Source: an uncultured bacterium (GTDB lineage Bacteria; Bacillota; Clostridia; Lachnospirales; Lachnospiraceae). From it: DNA of 62,372 nt. The DNA lies in NCBI GenBank assembly GCA_948467735.1, contig CAOKFN010000027.1, positions 1 to 62,372 on the forward strand, in the 5' to 3' direction. The position numbers were made by a program, and so were the translations under genes. Below are positions 42,681-50,843 of the stretch, in pieces. The notes under the pieces are model-generated. The model was not told the DNA's origin. It ran no database searches and saw nothing but the letters and a program-made list of their open reading frames with translations. Position 1 is the stretch's first letter, and each line of letters starts with the position of its first letter.

Positions 42681-43190
42681 TTATTCTTTCCTGCCTGTTA
42701 GGAAAATTCCAAAGACTGCTCCAATCAGGAGAATCGGCGCTGTCCTGACAAAGAGCCACTCAAAGGAATGGAATGCCGTTCCCAGAACGGCGGTTTCAGG
42801 GTCGTAAAAATCCCACCCCAAATAAGGGCTTTCTAATGCCGATAAGATGGCAGAAATTGCTGCTATGACTATGCACAATGAGATAAGAATCCAATAAAGA
42901 ATTCGTTTTCTCGTAGTTTTTTTTCGTGCAAGCTGCAAGTTTATCACCTCCAGTTTTTCAGAAATTGCTTTTAAGTCGTCCGTTTTCGACTCAATAATGT
43001 TTTCTCCAAGCAGCGTGCTCACGGGTGTTTCAAACGCTTCCGATAGGGAGAGCAGCATATCAGAATCGGGAACTGACAATCCCTGCTCCCATTTAGAAAC
43101 GGTCTGCCGCACCACGTTCAGCTTGACGGCAAGCTCTTGCTGTGAAAGTCCTTTTGATTTTCTGAGTGCTTTTATATTTTCGTTGAGCAT
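42681..43190 (-). CDS. XRE-family regulator with C-terminal membrane helices
   Basis: A 169-residue protein. Residues 1-60 form a Cro/CI HTH (GLSQQELAVKLNVVRQTVS, KWEQGLSVPDSDMLL). Residues about 70-92 are a helical linker. Two hydrophobic segments follow (about 97-116, ILYWILISLCIVIAAISAIL; about 147-165, APILLIGAVFGIFLTG). This HTH-plus-membrane layout is common in Clostridia and suggests a membrane-sequestered repressor. The ATG lies behind a GGAGG motif. Across the divergent region is a seven-copy 44-bp tandem array and the PadR gene. The target is not known. Confidence 0.9.
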   Translation of the reverse strand: MLNENIKALRKSKGLSQQELAVKLNVVRQTVSKWEQGLSVPDSDMLLSLSEAFETPVSTLLGENIIESKTDDLKAISEKLEVINLQLARKKTTRKRILYWILISLCIVIAAISAILSALESPYLGWDFYDPETAVLGTAFHSFEWLFVRTAPILLIGAVFGIFLTGRKE

Positions 43191-43246
43191 TAGGCATGGC
43201 CTCCTTTTTTAGTAGTTACAATCATTATAGACAAAACTGCCCGCTG

Positions 43247-43554
43247 CGGCAAGCAACGCAGATTAACATTGGCTTTTTTGCGTCAAATTGCGGCAGGCAG
43301 CGCAGAGTAACATTGGCTTTTTAGCATCAAATTGTGGCAGGCAGCGCAGAGTAACATTGGCTTTTTTGCGTCAAATTGTGGCAGGCAGCGCAGAGTAGCA
43401 TAGGCTTTTCAGCGTCAAATTAGGGCAGGCAGCGCAGAATAACATTGCTTTTTCTGTGTCAAATTGCGGCAGGCAGCGCAGAGTAACATTGCTTTTTCTG
43501 TGTCAAATTGTGGCAGGCAGCGCAGATTAACATTGCTCTTTTTTTGTCAAAGTG
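43247..43554. repeat. Seven tandem 44-bp repeats
   Basis: Seven contiguous units start at 43247, 43291, 43335, 43379, 43423, 43467 and 43511. The core is GGCAGGCAGCGCAGAGTAAC then ATTGGCTTTTTTGCGTCAAAT. Unit length is constant at 44 bp; changes are scattered substitutions. There are no unique spacers, so it is not CRISPR. It fills the divergent interval between the XRE and PadR genes. Confidence 0.95.
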
Positions 43555-43616
43555 ACTGTTTGATAATTTTGCAGCCCCCGCTTCCTATCCAAATAGATTG
43601 TTTGTATAAAAAATAA

Positions 43617-43672
43617 TTGCATATATTCCACAAGTGGTATATAATATTTATATTCTACAAGTAGAGTATAAT
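43617..43672 (+). promoter_or_regulatory. PadR promoter with two matching palindromes
   Basis: TTGCAT at 43617 and TATAAT at 43640 form a 17-bp-spaced promoter. The palindrome CCACAAGTGG (43628-43637) sits between them. A near copy, CTACAAGTAG (43655-43664), lies 27 bp further with another TATAAT at 43667. Paired palindromes over a promoter suit autorepression by the PadR protein. Confidence 0.6.
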
Positions 43673-43756
43673 GCCCCATGGATTTCAGTGTCTGCTTCTG
43701 ACAATAAAGCCGTCCATCGGGAATTATGCAGGATAAAGCCGGAAAGGATAGTAAGT

Positions 43757-44368
43757 ATGCTAAAACACGGAATTTTAGGACTGATAAATTATCATGAACT
43801 GACAGGATATGAAATCATGGAAGCGTTTCGGGATTCCCTGAACTTTTTCTGGAGCGCGCAGACGAGCCAGATCTATCGGGAGCTTCAGGTGCTGGAAAAA
43901 CAGGGCTGGGTCAGCAAAACCGTCGTTGCCCAGACGGGAAAGCCGGACAAGAATCTTTTTTATATTACAGCGGCGGGAAAGGAGGAGCTGCTTTCGTGGC
44001 TGGGGGACGGTAATTGGGGGATGGTTTCCAGAAATCCGATTTTAATGAAGGTTTTCTTCTCGGGGGAGCGAAAGAAAGAGGAAAATGTCCAATGCTTTCA
44101 AAGACTGATAGAAGATTGTGAAAGGGCTTTGAAAAGCCTTGAACCTGTGCCGGAGTCTATCGAAGCTTACAGCAGTTATCTGGATGATAAGGAAAAAGTG
44201 CTTTATTGGCAGATGACGGTGGACTATGGACGGAGGAATTTCCGGATGTGCATGGAATGGGCGAAGGATTGTATCAGACGACTGGAAGGCGTCGAAGAAA
44301 GCGGGAGTCCTCAAGAGGACGCCGTACAGGCGGCGCTTGATAAAACGGGCGGGGAGGAGCAAAAATGA
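43757..44368 (+). CDS. PadR-family transcriptional regulator
   Basis: A 203-residue regulator. The winged helix (residues 1-75) opens with MLKHGILGLINYHELTGYEI and contains SQIYRELQVLEKQGWVSKT, the PadR recognition region, followed by the wing KPDKNLFYITAAGKEEL. The C-terminal helical domain (about 85-185) serves dimerisation. PadR proteins repress detoxification or membrane genes and are released by ligands. The start at 43757 follows AAAGGA. The stop overlaps the start of the next gene as ATGA, so the regulator and the fused flavin-reductase protein form a unit. Two palindromes over the promoter suggest autoregulation. Confidence 0.92.
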   Translation: MLKHGILGLINYHELTGYEIMEAFRDSLNFFWSAQTSQIYRELQVLEKQGWVSKTVVAQTGKPDKNLFYITAAGKEELLSWLGDGNWGMVSRNPILMKVFFSGERKKEENVQCFQRLIEDCERALKSLEPVPESIEAYSSYLDDKEKVLYWQMTVDYGRRNFRMCMEWAKDCIRRLEGVEESGSPQEDAVQAALDKTGGEEQK

Positions 44369-46203
44369 AGGTTTTGGTGATAAACGGCAGTCCGAAAGGT
44401 AAGAAAAGCAACTCTTATCAGTTGACAAGGGCTTTTTTGGATGGAATGAGACGGGAGCTGGAAGAGGGGGAACGGGAGAGGATTTCGGAAGGCGGCAGGA
44501 GTGTAAAAAGTGGGAATTTAGCGGAAAGCGAAGAGAGAGGGGAAAGTGCAAAGTCAGCGGAAGGCGGTGAAAGCGCGGGAATAGCAAGGGACGGGGAAGG
44601 CAAAGAAAGCGCCCAAAAGGGGATTTGGGTGGAAGAAATCCAAGTGAATCAGCTGAATTTAAAGCCCTGTCTGGGATGCTTTGTCTGCTGGGAGAAGACT
44701 CCCGGGAAATGCTGCATTCAGGACGATATGCAGGATGTGATTGAAAAGCTTTTGTGGGCGGATGTGACCATATGGAGCTTTCCGCTTTATTATTATACGG
44801 TGCCCGGCGCGCTGAAAACACTCATTGACCGGCAGCTTCCCATGGTGCTGCCTTTTATGACGGAACGGGAGGACGGGATTGGCAATGGAAGCCATCCTCC
44901 CAGATATGATATGAGCGGTAAGAAAACGGTGCTGATTTCCACCTGCGGCTTTTACACTGCCGAGGGGAATTACGACGGGGTGTACAGCCTGTTTGACCAT
45001 ATGTGCGGCAGGAATCAGTATACGGCAGTTTTCTGCGGACAGGGTGAGCTGTTCCGGGTGCCGGAGGTAGCCGGAAGGACGGAGGAATATTTGAGGCATG
45101 TGAGGGAAGCGGGACGGGAGTATGCCCGGGGCGGCATATCGGAACGGACTGCCGAAGCGCTGAAGCAGTTATTGTTTCCCAAGGAAGTGTTTGAGCGCAT
45201 GGCGGACGCCAGCTGGGGGATTGACAAAGAGAGCGGGGCAAAAGAGCCGGAGGGATTGATTTTTACCAGACAGATGGCCGCGTTGTACCAAAAGGAGAGC
45301 TATTCCGGCGAGGACCGGGTGCTGGAAATGTACTATACGGATATTGACGAGCGTTATCAGATTGTGCTGGGGAAAGACGGCAGCGAGGTGTCTGCGGACG
45401 GCTCAAAAGCTTATACCACCAGAATTGAGACGCCGATTGCCCTGTGGCGTTCCATTGGGGCGGGAGAAATCCGCGGGGACGAGGCAATGATGAAGCATTT
45501 ATACAAGGTCAAGGGCGATTTTGATTTGATGTTACACTGGGATAAATATTTTGGCAATGGGGGGAGTAATTCCGGCGGAGGGGCTGGCGGGTATGAAGCA
45601 GCAGGAACCGTCGGGGCGGAAAGAACAAAGGGAGGAAGGACGGAGGGCCTGCATATGCCTTGTAAGGAAACCAGAATGAGCATTATGCTGATTCCTTGGA
45701 TTGTATTCTGGGCGGCGGCCCCCATAGATAATTGTGCAGGCGCATTGGCAGGAATAGCCGCTTGTGTACTGATGCCGTTATTGTTTTATCGATATAAGAA
45801 GACGCAATATGACTGCCTGACGGGCGTACTGACGGCCGGATGCTCCATAGCGCTTGCGGCGGGCGCGCCGGAACGAATTGTGATTCCCCTGTCCTATCTT
45901 GCGTTCGGGTTGATGTGGATTGTCAGCTGTCTTGGGAAAATACCTCTTTCGGCGCATTATTCCATGAATGAATATGGCGGGGAGAAGGCGCTGGAAAATC
46001 AGCTCTTCATGAAGACGAACCGGATTTTGTCACTGATGTGGGGGATATTATATCTTGTGACGCCCATTTGGACCTATGCGATTATGGGTACGAGCTTCAG
46101 CGGACTGACAGGGGGGATTAACTGTGCATTTCCCGTGATATTGGGAATATTCACCGGATGGTTTCAGAAGTGGTATCCGGCCAAGGCGGCGGGAGGGGAT
46201 TGA
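44365..46203 (+). CDS. Flavin reductase - SCP2-like - membrane fusion protein, 612 aa
   Basis: A three-part protein. Residues 1-235 form a flavodoxin-like NADPH-dependent FMN reductase (LVINGSPKGKKSNSYQLTRA and CLGCFVCWEKTPGKCCIQDD, then FPLYYYTVPGALKTLIDRQ). A low-complexity Glu/Ser/Gly insert at about 34-88 interrupts this fold near its first helix. Residues about 295-395 resemble an SCP2 sterol-carrier domain (LWRSIGAGEIRGDEAMMKHL, then KGDFDLMLHW). Residues about 432-600 hold around five or six transmembrane helices. The gene overlaps the PadR stop by 4 bp. The order suggests a membrane-anchored oxidoreductase acting on a lipid-like or hydrophobic substrate, perhaps for detoxification. 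The combination is unusual to me. Confidence 0.82.
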   Translation: MKVLVINGSPKGKKSNSYQLTRAFLDGMRRELEEGERERISEGGRSVKSGNLAESEERGESAKSAEGGESAGIARDGEGKESAQKGIWVEEIQVNQLNLKPCLGCFVCWEKTPGKCCIQDDMQDVIEKLLWADVTIWSFPLYYYTVPGALKTLIDRQLPMVLPFMTEREDGIGNGSHPPRYDMSGKKTVLISTCGFYTAEGNYDGVYSLFDHMCGRNQYTAVFCGQGELFRVPEVAGRTEEYLRHVREAGREYARGGISERTAEALKQLLFPKEVFERMADASWGIDKESGAKEPEGLIFTRQMAALYQKESYSGEDRVLEMYYTDIDERYQIVLGKDGSEVSADGSKAYTTRIETPIALWRSIGAGEIRGDEAMMKHLYKVKGDFDLMLHWDKYFGNGGSNSGGGAGGYEAAGTVGAERTKGGRTEGLHMPCKETRMSIMLIPWIVFWAAAPIDNCAGALAGIAACVLMPLLFYRYKKTQYDCLTGVLTAGCSIALAAGAPERIVIPLSYLAFGLMWIVSCLGKIPLSAHYSMNEYGGEKALENQLFMKTNRILSLMWGILYLVTPIWTYAIMGTSFSGLTGGINCAFPVILGIFTGWFQKWYPAKAAGGD

Positions 46204-46272
46204 CGGGATTTTCATATTGCGAAAGGTTGCTTGTAGAACCATAGAAGGCAGCTGTAGCCGATAGCATTTGCC

Positions 46273-46301
46273 TTGAAACGGTTGTGACAAGGTGATATAA
46301 T
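46273..46301 (+). promoter_or_regulatory. Promoter TTGAAA-17-TATAAT of the esterase gene
   Basis: A strong promoter with 17-bp spacing lying about 140 bp before the esterase start and directed towards the glucuronoxylan locus. Confidence 0.7.
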
Positions 46302-46437
46302 ATACAAAAGCATATTGGGAAATAAGGAAAAAAGGCAGTATATATGGGCAGATTTGGTGGAAGCTGCCGCACAGAAGTATCATAGAGTGTGCTGACAAAC
46401 AGAGGAGACAGTGTGCCGTGAGGAAAAGGGGCAAAAA

Positions 46438-47214
46438 ATGATGGAACAAAATGTATTATTAATGATGTTTATGGGACAGAGCAACATGGCAGGCCGCGGA
46501 AACGCAGCGGAGGCGCCTGAGCTGACCCAAGGGGCAGGGTATGAGTACCGCGCAGTAACCGCCCCGGACAGATTGTCCGTGCTGCAAGAGCCTTTTGGGA
46601 AGAATGAAAATAATGCGCGGGGTGTGACGGAGCCGGGAATGAAGACAGGCTCCATGGTTTCTGCGTTTGTAAATGCATGTTTTGCAGAGACGGGCATTCC
46701 GATTGTCGGCGTTTCCTGCGCAAAAGGCGGTTCCTCGATTGCGAAGTGGATGCCGGGAACAGCCTATTATACAGATGCCGTGGAACGGATGAAACGCTGC
46801 GAAAAGTGGCTGCTTGGCCATGACTGCCATATCAGGTATAAAGGCATGGTCTGGTGTCAGGGATGCACGGATGGGGATCTGCGCATCCCGCCGGATATTT
46901 ACAAGGCCAATACGGCAGAGTTTATTGAGTCCTACTGTCAAAAGTGCGATATTGACAAATGTTTTCTGATTCAAATAGGGAATCATCGGGATGACAGGTC
47001 GTTGTATGTTCCGATTCAGCAGGCACAGCTGGAGCTGGCGGAGGAGAAAGAGCGCATCGTACTGGTGAGCAGCCAGTTAAAGACTTTTGCAGATCGGGGG
47101 TTGATGAAGGATGAGTTCCATTATCTGCAAAGGGGATACAACCTAGTCGGTGAGGACGCAGGGAAAAATACCGGAAAATATATAAAGACACAATTCAATG
47201 CAAATCCTGAATAA
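46438..47214 (+). CDS. SGNH/SASA-type carbohydrate acetylesterase
   Basis: A 258-residue hydrolase of the sialate O-acetylesterase/acetylxylan esterase group. The nucleophile is Ser15 in MFMGQSNMAGRG, the oxyanion region is VSCAKGGSSIAKW, a third block is MVWCQGCTDGD and the catalytic His is in DEFHYLQRGYN. There is no signal peptide, so it acts inside the cell on imported oligosaccharides. The start at 46438 follows AAAAGGGG; an adjacent ATG at 46441 is equivalent. It is the first gene of the glucuronoxylan cluster and has its own terminator, so it is a separate transcript. Removal of acetyl groups from xylo-oligosaccharides is the likely role. Confidence 0.85.
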   Translation: MMEQNVLLMMFMGQSNMAGRGNAAEAPELTQGAGYEYRAVTAPDRLSVLQEPFGKNENNARGVTEPGMKTGSMVSAFVNACFAETGIPIVGVSCAKGGSSIAKWMPGTAYYTDAVERMKRCEKWLLGHDCHIRYKGMVWCQGCTDGDLRIPPDIYKANTAEFIESYCQKCDIDKCFLIQIGNHRDDRSLYVPIQQAQLELAEEKERIVLVSSQLKTFADRGLMKDEFHYLQRGYNLVGEDAGKNTGKYIKTQFNANPE

Positions 47215-47255
47215 ACGTGATATTTCCGGTATCATAGTGAGAACACGGATACGAC

Positions 47256-47294
47256 AGCAGCCAGATCTTATACAAAGACCTGACTGCTTTTTTT
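47256..47294 (+). terminator. Terminator of the esterase gene
   Basis: AGCAG-C-CAG pairs with CTG-A-CTGCT around a central loop, followed by seven T. The stem has two mismatches. Confidence 0.75.
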
Positions 47295-47308
47295 AGAACA
47301 TGCCCAGA

Positions 47309-47336
47309 ATCTGAAAAAAGTCTTATTTTTTCAGAT
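47309..47336. promoter_or_regulatory. Inverted repeat ATCTGAAAAAA/TTTTTTCAGAT
   Basis: Perfect 11-bp arms around a 6-nt centre, 80 bp upstream of the sensor kinase gene. It could be a second terminator or a regulator site for the two-component operon. Confidence 0.5.
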
Positions 47337-47414
47337 AAAAAGTCGGAAAATAACAGGAAGAAATTATGGAAATACGTTACAGTGATAATAGGGAAATGAA
47401 AAAGGGGGCGGACA

Positions 47415-49217
47415 ATGGAGAAAAGAAAATATAGGCTGGGGCTTTGGTTTACGCTGGCGCTTCACAGGGCGAAGCATCACTTTCGGGATATGAAGCTCTC
47501 AGGGAAAATGGTATTCATTTATTTGATTGTTGCAGGCATGAGCAGCGCAATATCTATGATTGCGCTGCAGGCTAGTTTTAACATATATGATAGAAAATTA
47601 TATGAGAAATCATTGCAGGAATTGGAATTTTTTACGCAGAAGGTCAATGACGATTTGATGGCAATAGAGAATTTAAGCTATACGCTTGCGATGGATGAGG
47701 GTGTTCAGGAGGCGCTGAGGGAGGCAAAAGATGCAAAATATCTTTCACAGGAATATTATTACAGACTGCTGCCGATCCGTAAGATTTTTCTGGATGAGGT
47801 GAATATCCATCCGATTGTCAAAAATGCGATGTACATGGATCGGAAGGATATCAGGATATCTGTCGGGACGGACTGCGGGATTGTGAGTGATGAAATTTAT
47901 GGGAGGCTGCTCTCCATGTGTGAGGAGGCGAGGGGCGCGGATGTGGTGCTGCCTCCCTCCGAGGCGTTCCCCTACCAGCTGTCAGGGAGGGACATCCTAG
48001 AGACGCAGAACGCCCGGCTGACCTATCTGGGAACTGTGATCATAACCAGTGATATCGCACAAATGATTGAAAAGAAAAAGAAAGAATTAAAATATGCGGA
48101 TTCTTATCTTTATGTTTATTCCGGAGACGGAATGATATATGGAAATGACAAGGCGCTTTCAGAACTTCCGAGTATGGAGCAGGAGCAGGGATATGAGATT
48201 GTACGTTATCAAAGCGAGAGGTATTTCATGAGTTATCTGAAAGCGGAAAAAAACGGATGGATGTATGTGAATTATGTGCCGTACCATGAAATTTTCGGAC
48301 AGATGCTGATACTCCGCTATGGAATGCTTGGGGGGCTTACGGCAGTCTTTTTTGCAGCGCTGTATGTTCTTGTCAAGGTTTCTTATATTCTTACAAATCC
48401 TCTGCATCATCTGACCGAGGCGATGTATTTGGTAGAGAGGGGAGCGTTTCGGGAGGCAATGGAATTTTTAAAGGTGGAAGACAGGCATGATGAGACAGGG
48501 CTTTTGACGCAGGAATTTAGGATTATGCTGGAGAAGATCGACAGCCTGATTCACGAAAATTATGAAAAACAGATTTTGATGAAGAACACCAGATATCAGA
48601 TGCTTCAGGCGCAGATTAACCCGCATTTTATGAGCAATACTCTAAATGCGGTAAATTGGATGATCAAGGCGGGAGAGAACCATGATGCCAGCAGGATGAT
48701 TGTAGAGCTTGGCAATCTGCTGCAGGCGGCGGTATCACCGGAATTGTACACGACGGTTGAGAGGGAGATGGAGATTGCAGAGAGCTATATTACAATACAG
48801 CAGTTCCGTTACCGCAGCCGTGTGGTGTTCACTGTAGAAAAACAGGGCAGCTTGAAAGAGTATATCGTCCCGTGTATGATTTTGCAGCCTTTGATTGAGA
48901 ATGCAATTTATTATGGGGCTGACCGTTCCCTGTCAGTGTGCGGCATTCATGTATCCGCAATGGAGAGCGAAAAAGGAATGGTGCTGTGCGTCAGAGATGA
49001 AGGGGCAGGAATGAGTGCGGACGAACTGGAGGCCGTCCGCAGCGGGGCGATCGAACCGAAAGGGCATGGCATCGGCCTGAAAAATATCAGGGAGCGGCTG
49101 CGCATGGTTTATTCGGACAGCGAATTTTGCATCGAAAGCGAACCGGGAGTGGGAACGCAGGTCAGTATTTGTATTCCGCATGTCCGGCAGGGGGGATGGA
49201 AAAATGAATGTGTTTAA
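47415..49217 (+). CDS. YesM-type sensor histidine kinase, 600 aa
   Basis: A membrane sensor controlling carbohydrate genes. It has a transmembrane helix near residues 32-52 (MVFIYLIVAGMSSAISMIAL), an extracytoplasmic sensor of about 240 residues, a second helix near 300-325 and a HAMP segment. The His_kinase box is QAQINPHFMSNTLNAVNWM, and HATPase motifs are LQPLIENAIYYG, DEGAGMS and GHGIGLKNIRERL. The Tyr usually following PHFL is Ser here. The start follows AAAGGGGGCGG. The regulator gene overlaps by 14 bp. It probably senses xylan-derived oligosaccharides or the lipoprotein-bound sugar and activates the transporter and enzymes downstream. Confidence 0.94.
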   Translation: MEKRKYRLGLWFTLALHRAKHHFRDMKLSGKMVFIYLIVAGMSSAISMIALQASFNIYDRKLYEKSLQELEFFTQKVNDDLMAIENLSYTLAMDEGVQEALREAKDAKYLSQEYYYRLLPIRKIFLDEVNIHPIVKNAMYMDRKDIRISVGTDCGIVSDEIYGRLLSMCEEARGADVVLPPSEAFPYQLSGRDILETQNARLTYLGTVIITSDIAQMIEKKKKELKYADSYLYVYSGDGMIYGNDKALSELPSMEQEQGYEIVRYQSERYFMSYLKAEKNGWMYVNYVPYHEIFGQMLILRYGMLGGLTAVFFAALYVLVKVSYILTNPLHHLTEAMYLVERGAFREAMEFLKVEDRHDETGLLTQEFRIMLEKIDSLIHENYEKQILMKNTRYQMLQAQINPHFMSNTLNAVNWMIKAGENHDASRMIVELGNLLQAAVSPELYTTVEREMEIAESYITIQQFRYRSRVVFTVEKQGSLKEYIVPCMILQPLIENAIYYGADRSLSVCGIHVSAMESEKGMVLCVRDEGAGMSADELEAVRSGAIEPKGHGIGLKNIRERLRMVYSDSEFCIESEPGVGTQVSICIPHVRQGGWKNECV

Positions 49218-50724
49218 ACTGCTGATTGTGGACGATGAGGAAGTGGAGCGGGAGGGCATGGCGCGTTTTATCCCGTGGAGCGATTATGGGATAGAGCTTG
49301 TGGATACGGCTTGGAATGGTGTGGAGGGGCTTGAAAAGGTGAAAAAGTACCGTCCGGACATTATCATGACTGATATTAAGATGCCTGTGATGGATGGAAT
49401 TGAATTTATCCGGCGGACGAAACGTGAGTTTCCGGACATTGAATTTATCGTATTATCCGGGTATGGAGAGTATGAGTATACAAGTCAGGCTATGGAGGAG
49501 GGCGTCCGCCATTATATATTAAAGCCCTGTGATGAGGAAAAGATTGTGAAGGTCATTGACAAGGTGCGGGAAGCTATTGAGGAGCGGCACCAGCGCAAGG
49601 AGCAGATCGCGCAGTATAATACCACAATTCGGGATTTCCTCCCGAGGGCGGAGGAGCAGATTTTGTACAATCTGCTCATGGGCAGGGAACAGGTTCAGAC
49701 GGATTATCGCCTTTTTATGAAAGGTCTGGAGGAGGACAGCGCAGTATGTGTTCTAGTGATCAGGATGGAAAGAGAGATTGACTATATGACGCAGTTTGGA
49801 CTGCGTAATATTTTGGAGGAATTGCTTGGAGGAGAGTCCGTTCTTCTGGCAACTGCATTTTCAAGTGAGATGGTTTTCCTGCTGCATGACGGGGATACTG
49901 CCAAGATATGCTCCGCCGTAAAACTCATGGGGACAGATCTTGAGCGGTTTTCCGGAAGAACCTTTCAGGCGGCCCTGAGCAGACAGGCAGCTTTAAAAGA
50001 TATCCGTATGCTGTATCTTCAGGCCGAGGAATTATTCTGTATGGGCGGCGCAGGATGTCATGAAATACTGCTGACTTATGATTTGTTTCGGAAATCAAAG
50101 GAAGAGTTTGGTTCTTTGGTCAGCTGCGCGGGGCTGCACAGTGCCAAGGATATGGAAAGCATTTTGCTGGAACTGTATCTTGCTTCCTGCAAAATGCGGA
50201 TAAAAGGATATTCGGAGGAAAAAAAGAGAAAGGTATATCAGTGGATTCGGAAAGTATTTGATCAGGAACCGACTGTGAATTCGCCTGCGGATTTATTGGA
50301 TGCCGTGCAGAGCGAGTGGGAGCTGCTGCGGAACACGGCGGAATTTATTGCCGGACAGAATACACACAGTGAGGAGCCGGGAACGGAGGAAAGGTGGATG
50401 GATCAGATTCTGCTTGCGGTCTTTGAACATCTGCCGGAGCAGGAACTGAATACCCGGTATCTGGCAAAGAAGGTGCTGTTTATGAATGAGGAATATTTCG
50501 GAAGGCTGTTCCGGCGCTGTAAAAAGGTTAAGTTTTCATCTTATCTGTTGAAGATAAGAATCGAACTGGCGAGGAAGATACTACAGTACAGTCCCAACAG
50601 CAGAGTTTCCGATGTGGCGGAAATGGTTGGATTTCCGGAGGATGGGCAGTATTTTTCCAAGGTGTTCCGCAGGGAGACGGGAATGACGCCGTCCCAGTAC
50701 CGTGAGTCGGGCGGTGAAGAGTGA
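49204..50724 (+). CDS. YesN-type response regulator with AraC domain, 506 aa
   Basis: The partner regulator. The receiver (residues 1-125) has LLIVDDEEVEREGM, the phospho-acceptor Asp57 in IIMTDIKMPVMDG and the Lys in YILKPCDEE. The middle 270 residues are the variable linker. The C-terminal AraC-type double HTH (about 410-506) has LNTRYLAKKVLFMNEEYFGR and VSDVAEMVGFPEDGQYFSKV, ending with GMTPSQYR. The start at 49204 lies inside the kinase gene behind GGGGGGATGG, indicating coupling. Genes immediately downstream encode a sugar ABC transporter, the usual target of such pairs. Confidence 0.94.
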   Translation: MNVFKLLIVDDEEVEREGMARFIPWSDYGIELVDTAWNGVEGLEKVKKYRPDIIMTDIKMPVMDGIEFIRRTKREFPDIEFIVLSGYGEYEYTSQAMEEGVRHYILKPCDEEKIVKVIDKVREAIEERHQRKEQIAQYNTTIRDFLPRAEEQILYNLLMGREQVQTDYRLFMKGLEEDSAVCVLVIRMEREIDYMTQFGLRNILEELLGGESVLLATAFSSEMVFLLHDGDTAKICSAVKLMGTDLERFSGRTFQAALSRQAALKDIRMLYLQAEELFCMGGAGCHEILLTYDLFRKSKEEFGSLVSCAGLHSAKDMESILLELYLASCKMRIKGYSEEKKRKVYQWIRKVFDQEPTVNSPADLLDAVQSEWELLRNTAEFIAGQNTHSEEPGTEERWMDQILLAVFEHLPEQELNTRYLAKKVLFMNEEYFGRLFRRCKKVKFSSYLLKIRIELARKILQYSPNSRVSDVAEMVGFPEDGQYFSKVFRRETGMTPSQYRESGGEE

Positions 50725-50843
50725 TCAAAGGAAAAAGTCGTTTTTTTTCAAAGTGCAGGTCGCTTATTTCCGTTTTAATATTTTTTCTTTTTTTATAATA
50801 AAATTATCAATACACACAGCAATGTGGGAAAAGGAGAGAAAAT

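Noticed and set aside
43247..43554. Possible CRISPR array
   Set aside because: The 44-bp units are contiguous with no unique spacers, and no cas genes are nearby.
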